A DNA stretch of 64,000 bases from Prostheceraeus crozeri (lineage: Eukaryota; Platyhelminthes; Polycladida; Euryleptidae). Each line of letters starts with the position of its first letter. Positions within the stretch are counted from its first letter, which is position 1. The position numbers were made by a program, and so were the translations under genes. The notes beneath the pieces are model-generated. The model was not told where the DNA came from and made no database searches. It saw only the letters and a list, made by a program, of their open reading frames with translations. Where the stretch lies: positions 28,716 to 92,715 of the forward strand of contig CAJQUW010010322.1 of NCBI GenBank assembly GCA_907163375.1, read 5' to 3'. Below are positions 29,299 to 36,859 of the stretch, piece after piece.

Positions 29299-29949
29299 AT
29301 GAGTTGGAAATTAGATTCCCTACAATGTATTGAAACGGATCATGATCGAAACGTCTATTTCAAAGATTCAACTGGAAATGTGAGAAGAGAGTTTGCTTTA
29401 TCTTATCGTCATTTTCAATCTCTACATCATATCATGAAGGATTTGAAATACTTCTATATGAAAAGACATTCACGTATTGGAAATCGCATCTGGCTGCGCG
29501 TCAACAATCGGCGAATTCAACTCTATCATTCCCAACTTCATACTAACTTCACATTTCATCAAGGTAGTTGGGAAAAGTATAAAAGGAAGGTACATCGCTC
29601 AATTTACTCATTCTTTCATCATGAAGCGCCATCGCTACACCATCGTCAACATTCTCCGTCGCTTCAGACTCTACACCAAAATCGATCTCACAACATTACA
29701 CCAACAGCTTCCAAACAGCAAGTATTACCCGGGCCGACCTCAAATGTTAGTGGTGAAGATGAACAATTCACGGAATCTTCAACTCTTCCCAAATGGGACT
29801 GTACAGATTCTCGGCGCCCTTTCTCATTCATCGGCGCAGTCAATGCGCTTAGAGCTACAGAGACTACTACGTCGGATATGGAAGAGGGAGAGGTGTGTGA
29901 TGTCGAATCTGACTGTGGACAATATGGTGATCTCTACTCAATTGAGTGA
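29299..29949 (+). CDS. small PC4-like protein 2, overlapping the TBP-like frame (copy B)
   Basis: The first 108 residues align end to end with the preceding gene (DSLQ, then Dx-R/G-NVxFK, FALSYRHFQSL, IGNRIWLRV, GSWEKYKRKVHRSIYSF), showing a tandem duplication within the cassette. The remaining half is read from the same bases as the first 110 codons of the TBP-like gene in another frame and is acidic at its end (DMEEGEVCDVESDC). Translation of the TBP-like gene from this message would need leaky scanning, reinitiation or its own transcript. Confidence 0.5.
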   Translation: MSWKLDSLQCIETDHDRNVYFKDSTGNVRREFALSYRHFQSLHHIMKDLKYFYMKRHSRIGNRIWLRVNNRRIQLYHSQLHTNFTFHQGSWEKYKRKVHRSIYSFFHHEAPSLHHRQHSPSLQTLHQNRSHNITPTASKQQVLPGPTSNVSGEDEQFTESSTLPKWDCTDSRRPFSFIGAVNALRATETTTSDMEEGEVCDVESDCGQYGDLYSIE

Positions 29950-30166
29950 AAGTGTATCATTTTTGAAGATTCGTACCAGCAGTTACAATTTGTGTTATGA
30001 ACCCGAACTTTTTCCTGCAGCTCTCATTAGTTGTTGGTTACCTGTGCATGTGGCAATCTTTCATAATAGTAAAGTGATCATTACTGGACTAAAATCTCAT
30101 GTACAAGCAAATGTGATCCTAGACTATCTCATTGAGTATGTACGTAGCCAGCGGATTGTAAAATAA
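29621..30166 (+). CDS. TATA-binding-protein-like protein, 181 aa (copy B)
   Basis: Length equals the conserved core of TBP. Repeat 1 (about 6-88): TIVNILRRFRLYTKIDLTTL, NSKYYPGRP, LQLFPNGTVQILGA and S-x-x-S, matching NIVSTVNLGCKLDLKTI, NAEYNPKRF, ALIFxSGKMxxTGA and S-xxxS of TBP. Repeat 2 (about 92-175): SNLTVDNMV, SYNLCYEPELFPAALI, VHVAIFHNSKVIITGLKS, matching QNIVGSCDV, FSSYEPELFPGLIY and LLIFVSGKIVLTGAK. Of yeast TBP's four intercalating phenylalanines, F116, F190 and F207 have counterparts (F56, F131, F147); the F99 position appears to be proline. The EPEL stirrup that contacts TFIIB in cellular TBP is kept. Inferred role: promoter recognition for the element's genes. I know TBP-like proteins in giant viruses but not in Polintons. 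Confidence 0.87.
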   Translation: MKRHRYTIVNILRRFRLYTKIDLTTLHQQLPNSKYYPGRPQMLVVKMNNSRNLQLFPNGTVQILGALSHSSAQSMRLELQRLLRRIWKRERCVMSNLTVDNMVISTQLSESVSFLKIRTSSYNLCYEPELFPAALISCWLPVHVAIFHNSKVIITGLKSHVQANVILDYLIEYVRSQRIVK

Positions 30167-30197
30167 AAAACAATTTTTCCAACATGATGTTTTTATT
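30162..30197. terminator. convergent poly(A) signals between TBP-like and protease genes (copy B)
   Basis: AATAAA (30,162-30,167) includes the TBP-like stop codon. The minus-strand signal (30,192-30,197) includes the protease stop codon. Compact convergent ends like this suggest strong selection on genome length. Confidence 0.6.
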
Positions 30198-30664
30198 TCA
30201 AATCATGATAGAACTTACAAATCATTTTTTCATTAGAGGATGGATTACATGAAAAGTTTTGAATAACAGATACAAATCGAGATACATGTAAACGTTTTAA
30301 GATGAAGTACAGTACAAAAGCACCACACGTTGATGAAAGTGGATGTTGTAGTATGCGTTCATTTCGCTGATATTGACGCGTATGTTTTCTCAACCACTGC
30401 TGTGTTGGTATATTTGGAGGTTGAGCAAGAGAGTCAAATAGTTCACCACGTCGGTCTTCTCCAATAAAGATCGCTAAAGATCGCTTTCCAATGCTCACCG
30501 CCTAAATTCTGCGAATGAGTGTTTAGCACAATAAAGATGGGATAGTGATTTACTGCAGGTGGTAAGGTATCGAGTGAATAGACATTATCGAAAGCTTTCA
30601 ACGTCGCTTCGTCTGCATTACGCTGCACTTTAGTCTTCATATCGTCAGCAGTCAACCAACTCAT
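30193..30664 (-). CDS. PRO: adenain-type cysteine protease (copy B)
   Basis: Same family as the copy A enzyme. The N-terminal part (MSWLTADDM ... FIVLNTHSQNLGGEHW) and C-terminal part (HPLSSTCGAFVLYFILKRL) are both present, covering the catalytic His and Cys neighbourhoods. It is the last minus-strand gene of the capsid cluster, with its start abutting the capsid stop. Maturation of capsid and core proteins is the family role. Confidence 0.82.
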
Positions 30665-31941
30665 TAACGATTATGCTGAAGAATCACGTCACGATACTTT
30701 GTAATTTCAATATTTGAATCGAAGACTGCATAAATTAATACATTGATCGTCTCAGGTAGTGTTCTTTTGAACGTCAAATCCAAACGAATATTATGAGGCA
30801 CGTTCGCTTGACGATAGGGGGCACTAATATCGCTGTCAGCAGTCAAATCAAATGCATAAATAGTATATCCACTCTTAAACTCTTTCATAGTGAGTCCGTT
30901 GGTGTCATCCGTATTGTAAAAGCCAAAGACATCCATAAAATCAACATAACTGCGCATAAATTGATCCGCAGCAAAATCTGGTTTGTAGGATGGACCAGGA
31001 TGACTCACACCATTTACACGTAAAGCAATTTCACTTAACTGATTGTGCATAAAATTGAAAGGATTCTTCTTTATATTACCATTAAATGCATCATTTTCAA
31101 CCATTGCCACCATGAGGAGCTTCGGTGCTTCCGATGGAAAGAGGCCATCTTTCATGAAACTCTTTTGATCTTTTGGAATTGTAAAGGTGAGAAGCTTTGT
31201 ATGCTGAACGGGGTAAATGGCATTTTGGCGGTTAAGACCTTCAGCATGTCCTCTAATGACACTTGGATTCGGTACTACTCGACGAATGTAAAGTGCAATA
31301 TCTTCCACATGAATTCTTAAATTGTCAACTTTAGCAAATGCATTCAGCGCAAATTCAGGCTTATTCAATGTCAGCTTGAGTCGCATGCTGGTATTACAGA
31401 GTAAAAACTTTGACTGTCTAAAGAAGTCTAAATTCAGCGGACCATATAGCTGACATACTCTACTATCTTTAATCATAGCAGATCGCTTTACAAAGCCACT
31501 GTTTGTTTCAACATCAAATTTTCCTGCTTCATCTCTGTACCATCCCATGGCTTCCATATGACTTTTTTGTGCTGCTGGATGAAACTGTGATACATGATTG
31601 AAATATGATTTATAGGGATAATCGCTTTGACCACCTTCCACCTGCTGCTCTCCAATCGTTAGAGAAACATCGCGAAGTAATGTAGTCAATGGTAAATTGT
31701 TCAGTCCAACTTTATGTGTATCGTCAATAGCAGTTCCATCTGCTTGTTGAATTCTAAACCTCAAATCAACCATCGCATAACTCAAATCTATGTAGTCATC
31801 ACTACCACCAGGAATAACAAATTCAATGGGGCCAGCATTCTCAGCTGTTCGAGGATGATAATCTACAATACTTGAACTAAGAATATCTGTCTGTATGGCT
31901 TGTTGATCAAACAAACAAAAACCGGAAGTTTTACACTCCAT
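30664..31941 (-). CDS. MCP: major capsid protein, hexon-like double jelly roll (copy B)
   Basis: 425 residues, within the range for Polinton capsid proteins. Residues about 83-116 read LPLTTLLRDVSLTIGEQQVE ... DYPYKSYFNHV, the hallmark region of the first jelly roll (other elements have N-x-LxSLFSQ...YPYRAY). Later blocks include QLYGPLNLDFFRQSKFLL, RLKLTLNKPEFAL and, near the end, DLTFKRTLPETINVLIYA. These fit the second jelly roll and the final strand pair. It forms trimers that build an icosahedral shell in relatives. Confidence 0.85.
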   Translation of the reverse strand: MECKTSGFCLFDQQAIQTDILSSSIVDYHPRTAENAGPIEFVIPGGSDDYIDLSYAMVDLRFRIQQADGTAIDDTHKVGLNNLPLTTLLRDVSLTIGEQQVEGGQSDYPYKSYFNHVSQFHPAAQKSHMEAMGWYRDEAGKFDVETNSGFVKRSAMIKDSRVCQLYGPLNLDFFRQSKFLLCNTSMRLKLTLNKPEFALNAFAKVDNLRIHVEDIALYIRRVVPNPSVIRGHAEGLNRQNAIYPVQHTKLLTFTIPKDQKSFMKDGLFPSEAPKLLMVAMVENDAFNGNIKKNPFNFMHNQLSEIALRVNGVSHPGPSYKPDFAADQFMRSYVDFMDVFGFYNTDDTNGLTMKEFKSGYTIYAFDLTADSDISAPYRQANVPHNIRLDLTFKRTLPETINVLIYAVFDSNIEITKYRDVILQHNR

Positions 31942-31943
31942 GA

Positions 31944-32399
31944 TTAGAAGTTATAGCAGCGTCGTCGTTTAGCGCCTGATGAATGATTAGAGCCTCTGCG
32001 ACGTTTGCGTGAATGCCTTTTGACTGAAGATCGCACCTTACCAGCTCCGCGATGTTTCCTCCTTCCTTTTTTCATTCGTTTAGGTGATTTCTTTCCTTGA
32101 GTAACACCAGCAAAGGTCTGCTTCAATGTTTTTAAACCGCGTTCCTTCCCACGATTCAACAAACTGCTCTTAAAACTTCTACCTCCGGAAAGATCACTAG
32201 CAACATCACCAGCAAAGCCAACGGCATTACTTAAAACATTTCGTTTTAAAGGTCTACCGACATTGGATATGAGAGGTGCTACAACAGATTTCAGTGCACC
32301 AAGTATGCTACCTCCACGTTGGCGGCGAGCGCCGATGTAAATTTGTCCTCCACCACTTACATAGGAGGGTCGTGAATAAAATGAGGCAGTTGGATTCAT
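31944..32399 (-). CDS. basic core / pX-like protein (copy B)
   Basis: 151 residues, isoelectric point clearly very high. GARRQRGGSILGALKSVVAPLIS and AVGFAGDVASDLSGGRSFKSS match the RGxGLG...G-D...G-SFK-S layout of the small Polinton core protein. The Lys/Arg tail (KKGRRKHRGAGKVRSSVKRH) would bind nucleic acid. It differs from copy A at about five residues, all conservative. Confidence 0.72.
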   Translation of the reverse strand: MNPTASFYSRPSYVSGGGQIYIGARRQRGGSILGALKSVVAPLISNVGRPLKRNVLSNAVGFAGDVASDLSGGRSFKSSLLNRGKERGLKTLKQTFAGVTQGKKSPKRMKKGRRKHRGAGKVRSSVKRHSRKRRRGSNHSSGAKRRRCYNF

Positions 32400-32440
32400 A
32401 GCTCAAACCCTAAACATTGTTAGTTACAACTCTGCATGAA

Positions 32441-33661
32441 TCACTGTCGATCACTTAGATGAAAGATGTCGGCACGACGCATCCAAGAGTTCATACTTGA
32501 AGGATAACCAGTCCATTTAACAAGACACCATTCTTCACCTTGCCGTTTTTTACATCGAATGATTTTCTCTACCAAATATGTTTCACTTTCAGTGACTACC
32601 TCAATCTCATCGCGGTAAAAGCTACCCTCAATTTCTTCATTATCGTAATCTTTCAACTTGTAGGTGGTCGGAGAGTCTTTTTGATTAATCCTTGATACTG
32701 TAAATACCTCCTCTGTCCAATTCGGAAGGTACCCTTTAGCAAAAACACTTTTCACTTTTGAGATACGAACTTTATCACCAATTTTCACATCACTTTTCAC
32801 ATGAGTGCGTTTACGTTGGAATGATTCGCGCACTTTATCTACATTGTCAGCATTTACATCTACTGGTCTGAGTCCAATAGAACGATGGATAGAGTGATTG
32901 TAGGCATGGAGTGTATCTTGTAGAACCTTTGTCCAATTTTGTGTCAAGTTGGCAGTAAAATGTCGCCACAAGCGATTTTTTAATGTGCGATTAAAACGTT
33001 CAACGAGTGCAGCTTTATAAGCACTCTTTACACTAAACAACTCAATGTCATGCCTCTCAAATAATCTTCTCACATGCTGATTTTCAAACTCTTTTCCTTG
33101 ATCACTCTGAATTCTTTTTGGAATCCGACCTTCTCGAAAAATTGTTTGGAATGCTTTTGCTACTCCTTTCCCTTCTTTAGTTTTTAAAGGTTGAGCCCAC
33201 GCATAACGCGAGAAAATATCAATGACGGTTAAAATAAAATTATTGCCCGAGTTATGTTTTGAAATGGAGGCGACATCACACAAATCTGCTTGCCACTGTT
33301 CATCGATGTCATGAACAATATAATGGCGGGTGCGGTACTTCTTTTTCGCTTGTTTGTGGAGTGTATAGGTAGCCTGACCCTTTAACCATCGTTTCACTTG
33401 TGATTGTGGAAGACCACTCGCTTTTGATAATTTCTTGATAGATGCAAATCCTGCCGGATGTTTTACATCATAATAGATTGACTTCAAACGTTCAGTCGAT
33501 GACGACTGACTCTTTTTCCTCCTTCTCATCTTTTTGCTTTCTTGCCTTTCTACATTTACAACAACTGCAGCATTTAGCTTTAGCGGTTTTGCGATCATGT
33601 TCACATTGCTTAGGGGTTTCATTGTGAGAGCTGGCGCAGCAAGTGCAAGTGACAACGACAC
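32441..33661 (-). CDS. INT: retroviral-type integrase with C-terminal chromodomain (copy B)
   Basis: 406 codons. Residues 44-115 form a basic helical N-terminal domain with KLSKASGLPQSQVKRWL, a probable helix-turn-helix. The catalytic core holds D126 (WQADLCD), D187 (SDQGKEF) and E221 (VERFNRTLKNR). A YLPNWTEEVFTV SH3-like segment leads to the chromodomain (about 355-406, WCLVKWTGYPSSMNSWMRR), which in relatives binds methylated histone tails. The likely start is the MRRRKK methionine at residue 45. Confidence 0.9.
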   Translation of the reverse strand: MSLSLALAAPALTMKPLSNVNMIAKPLKLNAAVVVNVERQESKKMRRRKKSQSSSTERLKSIYYDVKHPAGFASIKKLSKASGLPQSQVKRWLKGQATYTLHKQAKKKYRTRHYIVHDIDEQWQADLCDVASISKHNSGNNFILTVIDIFSRYAWAQPLKTKEGKGVAKAFQTIFREGRIPKRIQSDQGKEFENQHVRRLFERHDIELFSVKSAYKAALVERFNRTLKNRLWRHFTANLTQNWTKVLQDTLHAYNHSIHRSIGLRPVDVNADNVDKVRESFQRKRTHVKSDVKIGDKVRISKVKSVFAKGYLPNWTEEVFTVSRINQKDSPTTYKLKDYDNEEIEGSFYRDEIEVVTESETYLVEKIIRCKKRQGEEWCLVKWTGYPSSMNSWMRRADIFHLSDRQ

Positions 33662-33707
33662 TCACCTCCGGCGGTTCATTACATGGTAAGCAACACATCT
33701 GCTTCAT
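33492..33707 (-). CDS. small Cys-rich protein overlapping the integrase start (copy B)
   Basis: 71 residues: MKQMCCLPCNEPPEV, TCTCCASSHNE, KCCSCCKCRKARKQK. It differs from copy A at about four positions, none a cysteine. Using its ATG and the integrase's internal methionine would still leave about a 40-codon overlap in different frames. It may be a zinc-binding or metallothionein-like peptide; no family recognised. Confidence 0.5.
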   Translation of the reverse strand: MKQMCCLPCNEPPEVSVVVTCTCCASSHNETPKQCEHDRKTAKAKCCSCCKCRKARKQKDEKEEKESVVID

Positions 33708-33708
33708 A

Positions 33709-34401
33709 TTAATAGTCTGAGAACATGTGTTTCCTGGGAGGAGCTGTTTTACGTTTTCCTTTTACTAGTTTTAGTGGTGATGTAGATCTACGTCGAGTTC
33801 TTCCTCCTGTTTGCTTAGTGAGTGTGGGAGGGGATGTAGCAGGTGACGTCTTAAACCAATTTGTTGGCATTTTCATCGTCTGAAGCATTGGAGCAGTAGC
33901 CACTGTTGAATCAAGTTCTTTCAATGTCTCATTATTCAAAGCAAATTTTGGCACATTATGCTTTTTCAATAGTTTAAGAAAATATGACCAACCAGGTGGA
34001 ACATAGCCCTGACGGCGCTTTCTACGTGTCGCATACTGAATCAAGTCTTCATAACGTGAAGCATCAATCACTTTATTTTCATCTGTAATGATTTCTCCTC
34101 TATCATTTACATTGAGATGGGGTTCAATACTGTTGAAAAGAGATATGGCATGTGCGCGAGATGCTAAAGGTGTAGCAGTCGATACAGAGTCACGCATCTT
34201 ATTCTTCAAGTTTTTCAATTGCTCAACAGTTTCCGATTGTAATAATACAGCACGATGTGGATCTTTGATGTGAACATTTTGCTGATAATCTATTTCTTTC
34301 CTATACATTTGATTTGCAAGAGGTTGCTTTACTTGCTGCATGGCAGTCAATTGTACATATTCATCCTGAGGAATAACAATCATGCGAGAATAAGAACTCA
34401 T
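33709..34401 (-). CDS. conserved Polinton protein of unknown function, 230 aa (copy B)
   Basis: Helical protein with AVLLQSETVEQLKNLKNKMRD, AHAISLFNSIEPHL and a RKRRQGYVPPGWSYFLKLLKKH block. The last 40 residues (GGRTRRRSTSPLKLVKGKRK) are basic and may bind DNA. It is coupled to the ATPase by a 4-nt overlap. Position beside the packaging ATPase suggests a DNA-packaging or core role. Confidence 0.65.
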   Translation of the reverse strand: MSSYSRMIVIPQDEYVQLTAMQQVKQPLANQMYRKEIDYQQNVHIKDPHRAVLLQSETVEQLKNLKNKMRDSVSTATPLASRAHAISLFNSIEPHLNVNDRGEIITDENKVIDASRYEDLIQYATRRKRRQGYVPPGWSYFLKLLKKHNVPKFALNNETLKELDSTVATAPMLQTMKMPTNWFKTSPATSPPTLTKQTGGRTRRRSTSPLKLVKGKRKTAPPRKHMFSDY

Positions 34402-35063
34402 AGTTTGTAGATAATCATGGGAGTTTTCAAAATATCACTTCGAAATCTAAATTCTTCCGGACACTCTTGCGTAAAGTCAATAAATAAGTAACCGTATGGT
34501 TTTTCAGTAGCTGCTTGAAAAATTTCAATTAAGGCTTTTGATCCTCTGGGTGCAACTTTTCGCGCTAAAATTTCAAATTGACTTTTATCTCGCGGATTCT
34601 TGAAAATAGCATAATAGTGTGTATTCAGGTTTCGTGTACGAGCTTCTTCTCCATCAGGAAACAAATTTTGTGTGATATAGATGATAAAGCACCTTTTATG
34701 ATGTGCTGCGCGAGTGAACATATCTGTAACATCTTTTGAATTCTTACTTTCTTTTAATAAATCATCCAATACAACAACATCATTAGACTGAAGTTTATCC
34801 ACTGGAATGATTCCTTCATGTCGAATAAAGTTGCGACTTTGCAATTCCTGAAACAGCGACGGTTGATAAATACCATAACACCAAATCACTCGATTGATAG
34901 GTTCCTTAAAAAACTCCCTTCTTTTATCCAATAAATTCAGCGTGAAAACAGTTTTACCTGCATGAGATGGACCTGATACAGTCAGAACTTTATCGCATTG
35001 AAGTCTGAAATCCATTTTATTACTTTGAGACTCAACATTTGCATAATTAACGCTTAGAGCCAA
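34398..35063 (-). CDS. ATP: A32/FtsK-type packaging ATPase (copy B)
   Basis: P-loop at 31-38 (GPSHAGKT), Walker B VVVLDD at 96-101 and KRCFIIYITQNLFPDG as the strand and Gln/Asn switch region. Near the C-terminus GYLFIDFTQECPEEFRFRSDI is typical of the Polinton branch of this family. It translocates genomic DNA into preformed capsids in related viruses. Its 3' end overlaps the 230-residue gene and its 5' end the QKGGFL gene. Confidence 0.88.
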   Translation of the reverse strand: MALSVNYANVESQSNKMDFRLQCDKVLTVSGPSHAGKTVFTLNLLDKRREFFKEPINRVIWCYGIYQPSLFQELQSRNFIRHEGIIPVDKLQSNDVVVLDDLLKESKNSKDVTDMFTRAAHHKRCFIIYITQNLFPDGEEARTRNLNTHYYAIFKNPRDKSQFEILARKVAPRGSKALIEIFQAATEKPYGYLFIDFTQECPEEFRFRSDILKTPMIIYKL

Positions 35064-35403
35064 AGATATTACCCAATAGGTTACCCACGACAGGAGCTAA
35101 CATTGGAAGTATTGCTGAAAGGAAACCACCCTTTTGTGTTAGAGTTTTCCTCTTTCTTTGAAGGGTGACTTTAGGATTGGAGATGAAACGCAATTTTCTG
35201 GCATATCGCTTAAGTAACTTTCGTTGTTTTGGTGCTAATTTCTTCGTCCTCAACTTCCTCACATGAGAAATAATTTCACGAATGAATTTATCGTTAGCAT
35301 GTCGTATAGCATTGTATCGCTGATTTGCTTTCATTCGTCGGAGAGCTTGAATGGCTGAAGAAAACTTTTGACTTTTAGGTTTCGTCATTTTACGTTTCGC
35401 CAT
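35047..35403 (-). CDS. small basic protein with QKGGFL tail (copy B)
   Basis: 118 residues from the MAKRK methionine, chosen because copy A supports the same start. Helix-rich and basic (KLRTKKLAPKQRKLLKRYARKL), then RKRKTLTQKGGFLSAILPML and a Gly/Pro-containing hydrophobic tail. The tail could insert in membranes like adenovirus lytic peptides, which is speculative. Confidence 0.62.
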   Translation of the reverse strand: MAKRKMTKPKSQKFSSAIQALRRMKANQRYNAIRHANDKFIREIISHVRKLRTKKLAPKQRKLLKRYARKLRFISNPKVTLQRKRKTLTQKGGFLSAILPMLAPVVGNLLGNIFGSKR

Positions 35404-35455
35404 TTTCCGTGTTAGTCTTGTGCTAAAACCTATCTTTACCACATTTGCATAGGTA

Positions 35456-35785
35456 CTAACTATTGCGGCATAAGTGACACTCGAAATGAGCAATATCACA
35501 GTGGTTACATTTGCAAAGTTGAATGCAATTACGTATGAAACAGCGTTGACAAAAAGCATGCTTACATCTCTTGAAGATGCGCTTTTCATTTCCATCCTTT
35601 CGCTTACATACATCACAACACATAGTTTCACCGTTACTGATGTCTATAGCAAGTCTTTTTGAAGATATGAATTTGCTAGCCTTTTCTAAATAATAGACGC
35701 ATGTACAGAAGGAATATACTTCGAGAGTGAGCAGACATAGCTCGAAAACCAGTTGTGCTACAATCAAGTACCACTGCATTTTCAA
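35456..35785 (-). CDS. membrane-anchored RING-like zinc protein (copy B)
   Basis: The N-terminal hydrophobic helix QWYLIVAQLVFELCLLTLEV is followed by a linker and a Cys/His domain: CCDVCKRKDGNEKRIFKRCK, then HAFCQRCFIRN and CKCNHCD ... FECHLC. Eight or more potential zinc ligands with C-x-H-x2-C-x2-C spacing point to RING-like folding. A membrane E3 ligase affecting host proteins would be one reading; no direct evidence. Confidence 0.6.
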   Translation of the reverse strand: MKMQWYLIVAQLVFELCLLTLEVYSFCTCVYYLEKASKFISSKRLAIDISNGETMCCDVCKRKDGNEKRIFKRCKHAFCQRCFIRNCIQLCKCNHCDIAHFECHLCRNS

Positions 35786-36192
35786 TTTTTCTTTATGGAA
35801 AGTTGAATGTGAATATCTGAAATCGCTTCAATCACTAGACTGCTACCATGATGGTTAAATGCGTTAAGACGTTCAGCAATTTTTATCATATGTCTTTTAA
35901 AAAATTCTTCGGGGTGATCTACCACTTCCATTGAATAAGAAGCAAAATGGAAAGAGCGACTTTCCACCTCTTCCTTTCCAAAATGACTAAACTTAATTTT
36001 CGCAACTAATCGCGCCATGATAATGCTATCAGAGAATGTATTCATTAACTCTAGAAATAGAGTGCTAGCATCATCGACCACTGCTTCGATGTCGGTCTCA
36101 TCTTTATGAAAATTTATCACATAATCTTGAACAGCTCCTTTTAAACTTTGCCTATGAAAATGTAATGTTCCACAGTCGTTTGAGAAAGACAT
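35782..36192 (-). CDS. stand-alone homologue of the pPolB N-terminal domain (copy B)
   Basis: 136 residues, MSFSNDCGTLHFHRQSLKGA to IHIQLSIKKN. Shares with the polymerase N-terminus the string: hydrophobic strand ending in K-F/Y plus a charged turn, S/P-x-F-HF, a predicted helix, then F-N-x2-x-S/GS and a final I-x-I strand. Its ATG overlaps the next gene's start region by 4 nt, so the two are likely co-expressed. Confidence 0.5.
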   Translation of the reverse strand: MSFSNDCGTLHFHRQSLKGAVQDYVINFHKDETDIEAVVDDASTLFLELMNTFSDSIIMARLVAKIKFSHFGKEEVESRSFHFASYSMEVVDHPEEFFKRHMIKIAERLNAFNHHGSSLVIEAISDIHIQLSIKKN

Positions 36193-36276
36193 GATCGCCC
36201 TTTAACTAACCCATCCATTGCATGAAAACAACTCTTATCATAGTAACATTTATTGAATAACGGTAACAAGCATGCA

Positions 36277-36807
36277 TTATAAATCAATGGTTTGAAACAG
36301 ATAAAATAGATACAGCTGGTAAGTATCATACAGCGAGCAATGATAACCATACAGGACTTTGGCAGTGTTGAGGTAAGGAGGAAGGAAGCATTGGTTATGA
36401 ACGTAGCTACTACAACGAACAGACAAAATAGGAACACACAAATCCTTAAAACGTTTCGTGACTTCATGGTAGTGTTGATTTACTCTACTATCCCAAGGCG
36501 GGAGCAAAATATCATCAATGATTAGATTGGGAAATACTTTCCTCTCCTTACCAGGATTATTACAAAAGATGCGTATAACATTGAAAGCAGCTAACCATCG
36601 TTTAAAGTGAATAAGAAGAGCACTCTCACAAGAAAAGCCATAGTCTTGCAAATATTTCAGATTAAGTCCATGAATGTGTTTTCTCGCCCATTGATCAACA
36701 TTGGGATCGCAGTTGGCATGTTGATGATAGACACTAACAATCTGATATGTCCAATTGTTCATAGCAATAGCACTGAGCTCCTGTACAGGTTCACCCTCAC
36801 AATCCAT
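36277..36807 (-). CDS. DEDDh-type exonuclease-like protein (copy B)
   Basis: D2 and E4 in MDCEGEPVQELSAIAM fit Exo I. NNPGKERKVFPNLIIDDILL could supply Exo II. H158/D163-like spacing in YGYHCSLYDTYQLYLFY fits Exo III (HxxxxD). VYHQHA, WARKHIHGLN and LPPWDSRV are further conserved-looking blocks that I associate with a Polinton accessory family. The hydrophobic end (YLFYLFQTIDL) is probably a helix rather than a membrane anchor. Confidence 0.55.
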   Translation of the reverse strand: MDCEGEPVQELSAIAMNNWTYQIVSVYHQHANCDPNVDQWARKHIHGLNLKYLQDYGFSCESALLIHFKRWLAAFNVIRIFCNNPGKERKVFPNLIIDDILLPPWDSRVNQHYHEVTKRFKDLCVPILSVRCSSYVHNQCFLPPYLNTAKVLYGYHCSLYDTYQLYLFYLFQTIDL

Positions 36808-36859
36808 AAAAATGATGATAGAAGCCTAAAACGGAAATTTACACATCTAAGGAAACGTT

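Noticed and set aside
30793-31320. Plus-strand open frames over the capsid gene (also 3,726-4,337)
   Set aside because: Opposite-strand shadows of the major capsid protein with no recognisable motif.
36141-36467. 108-codon hydrophobic open frame (also 9,059-9,385)
   Set aside because: It lies antisense-free but out of frame inside the exonuclease-like gene and its spacer; motifs favour the exonuclease frame, and the hydrophobic run is a by-product.
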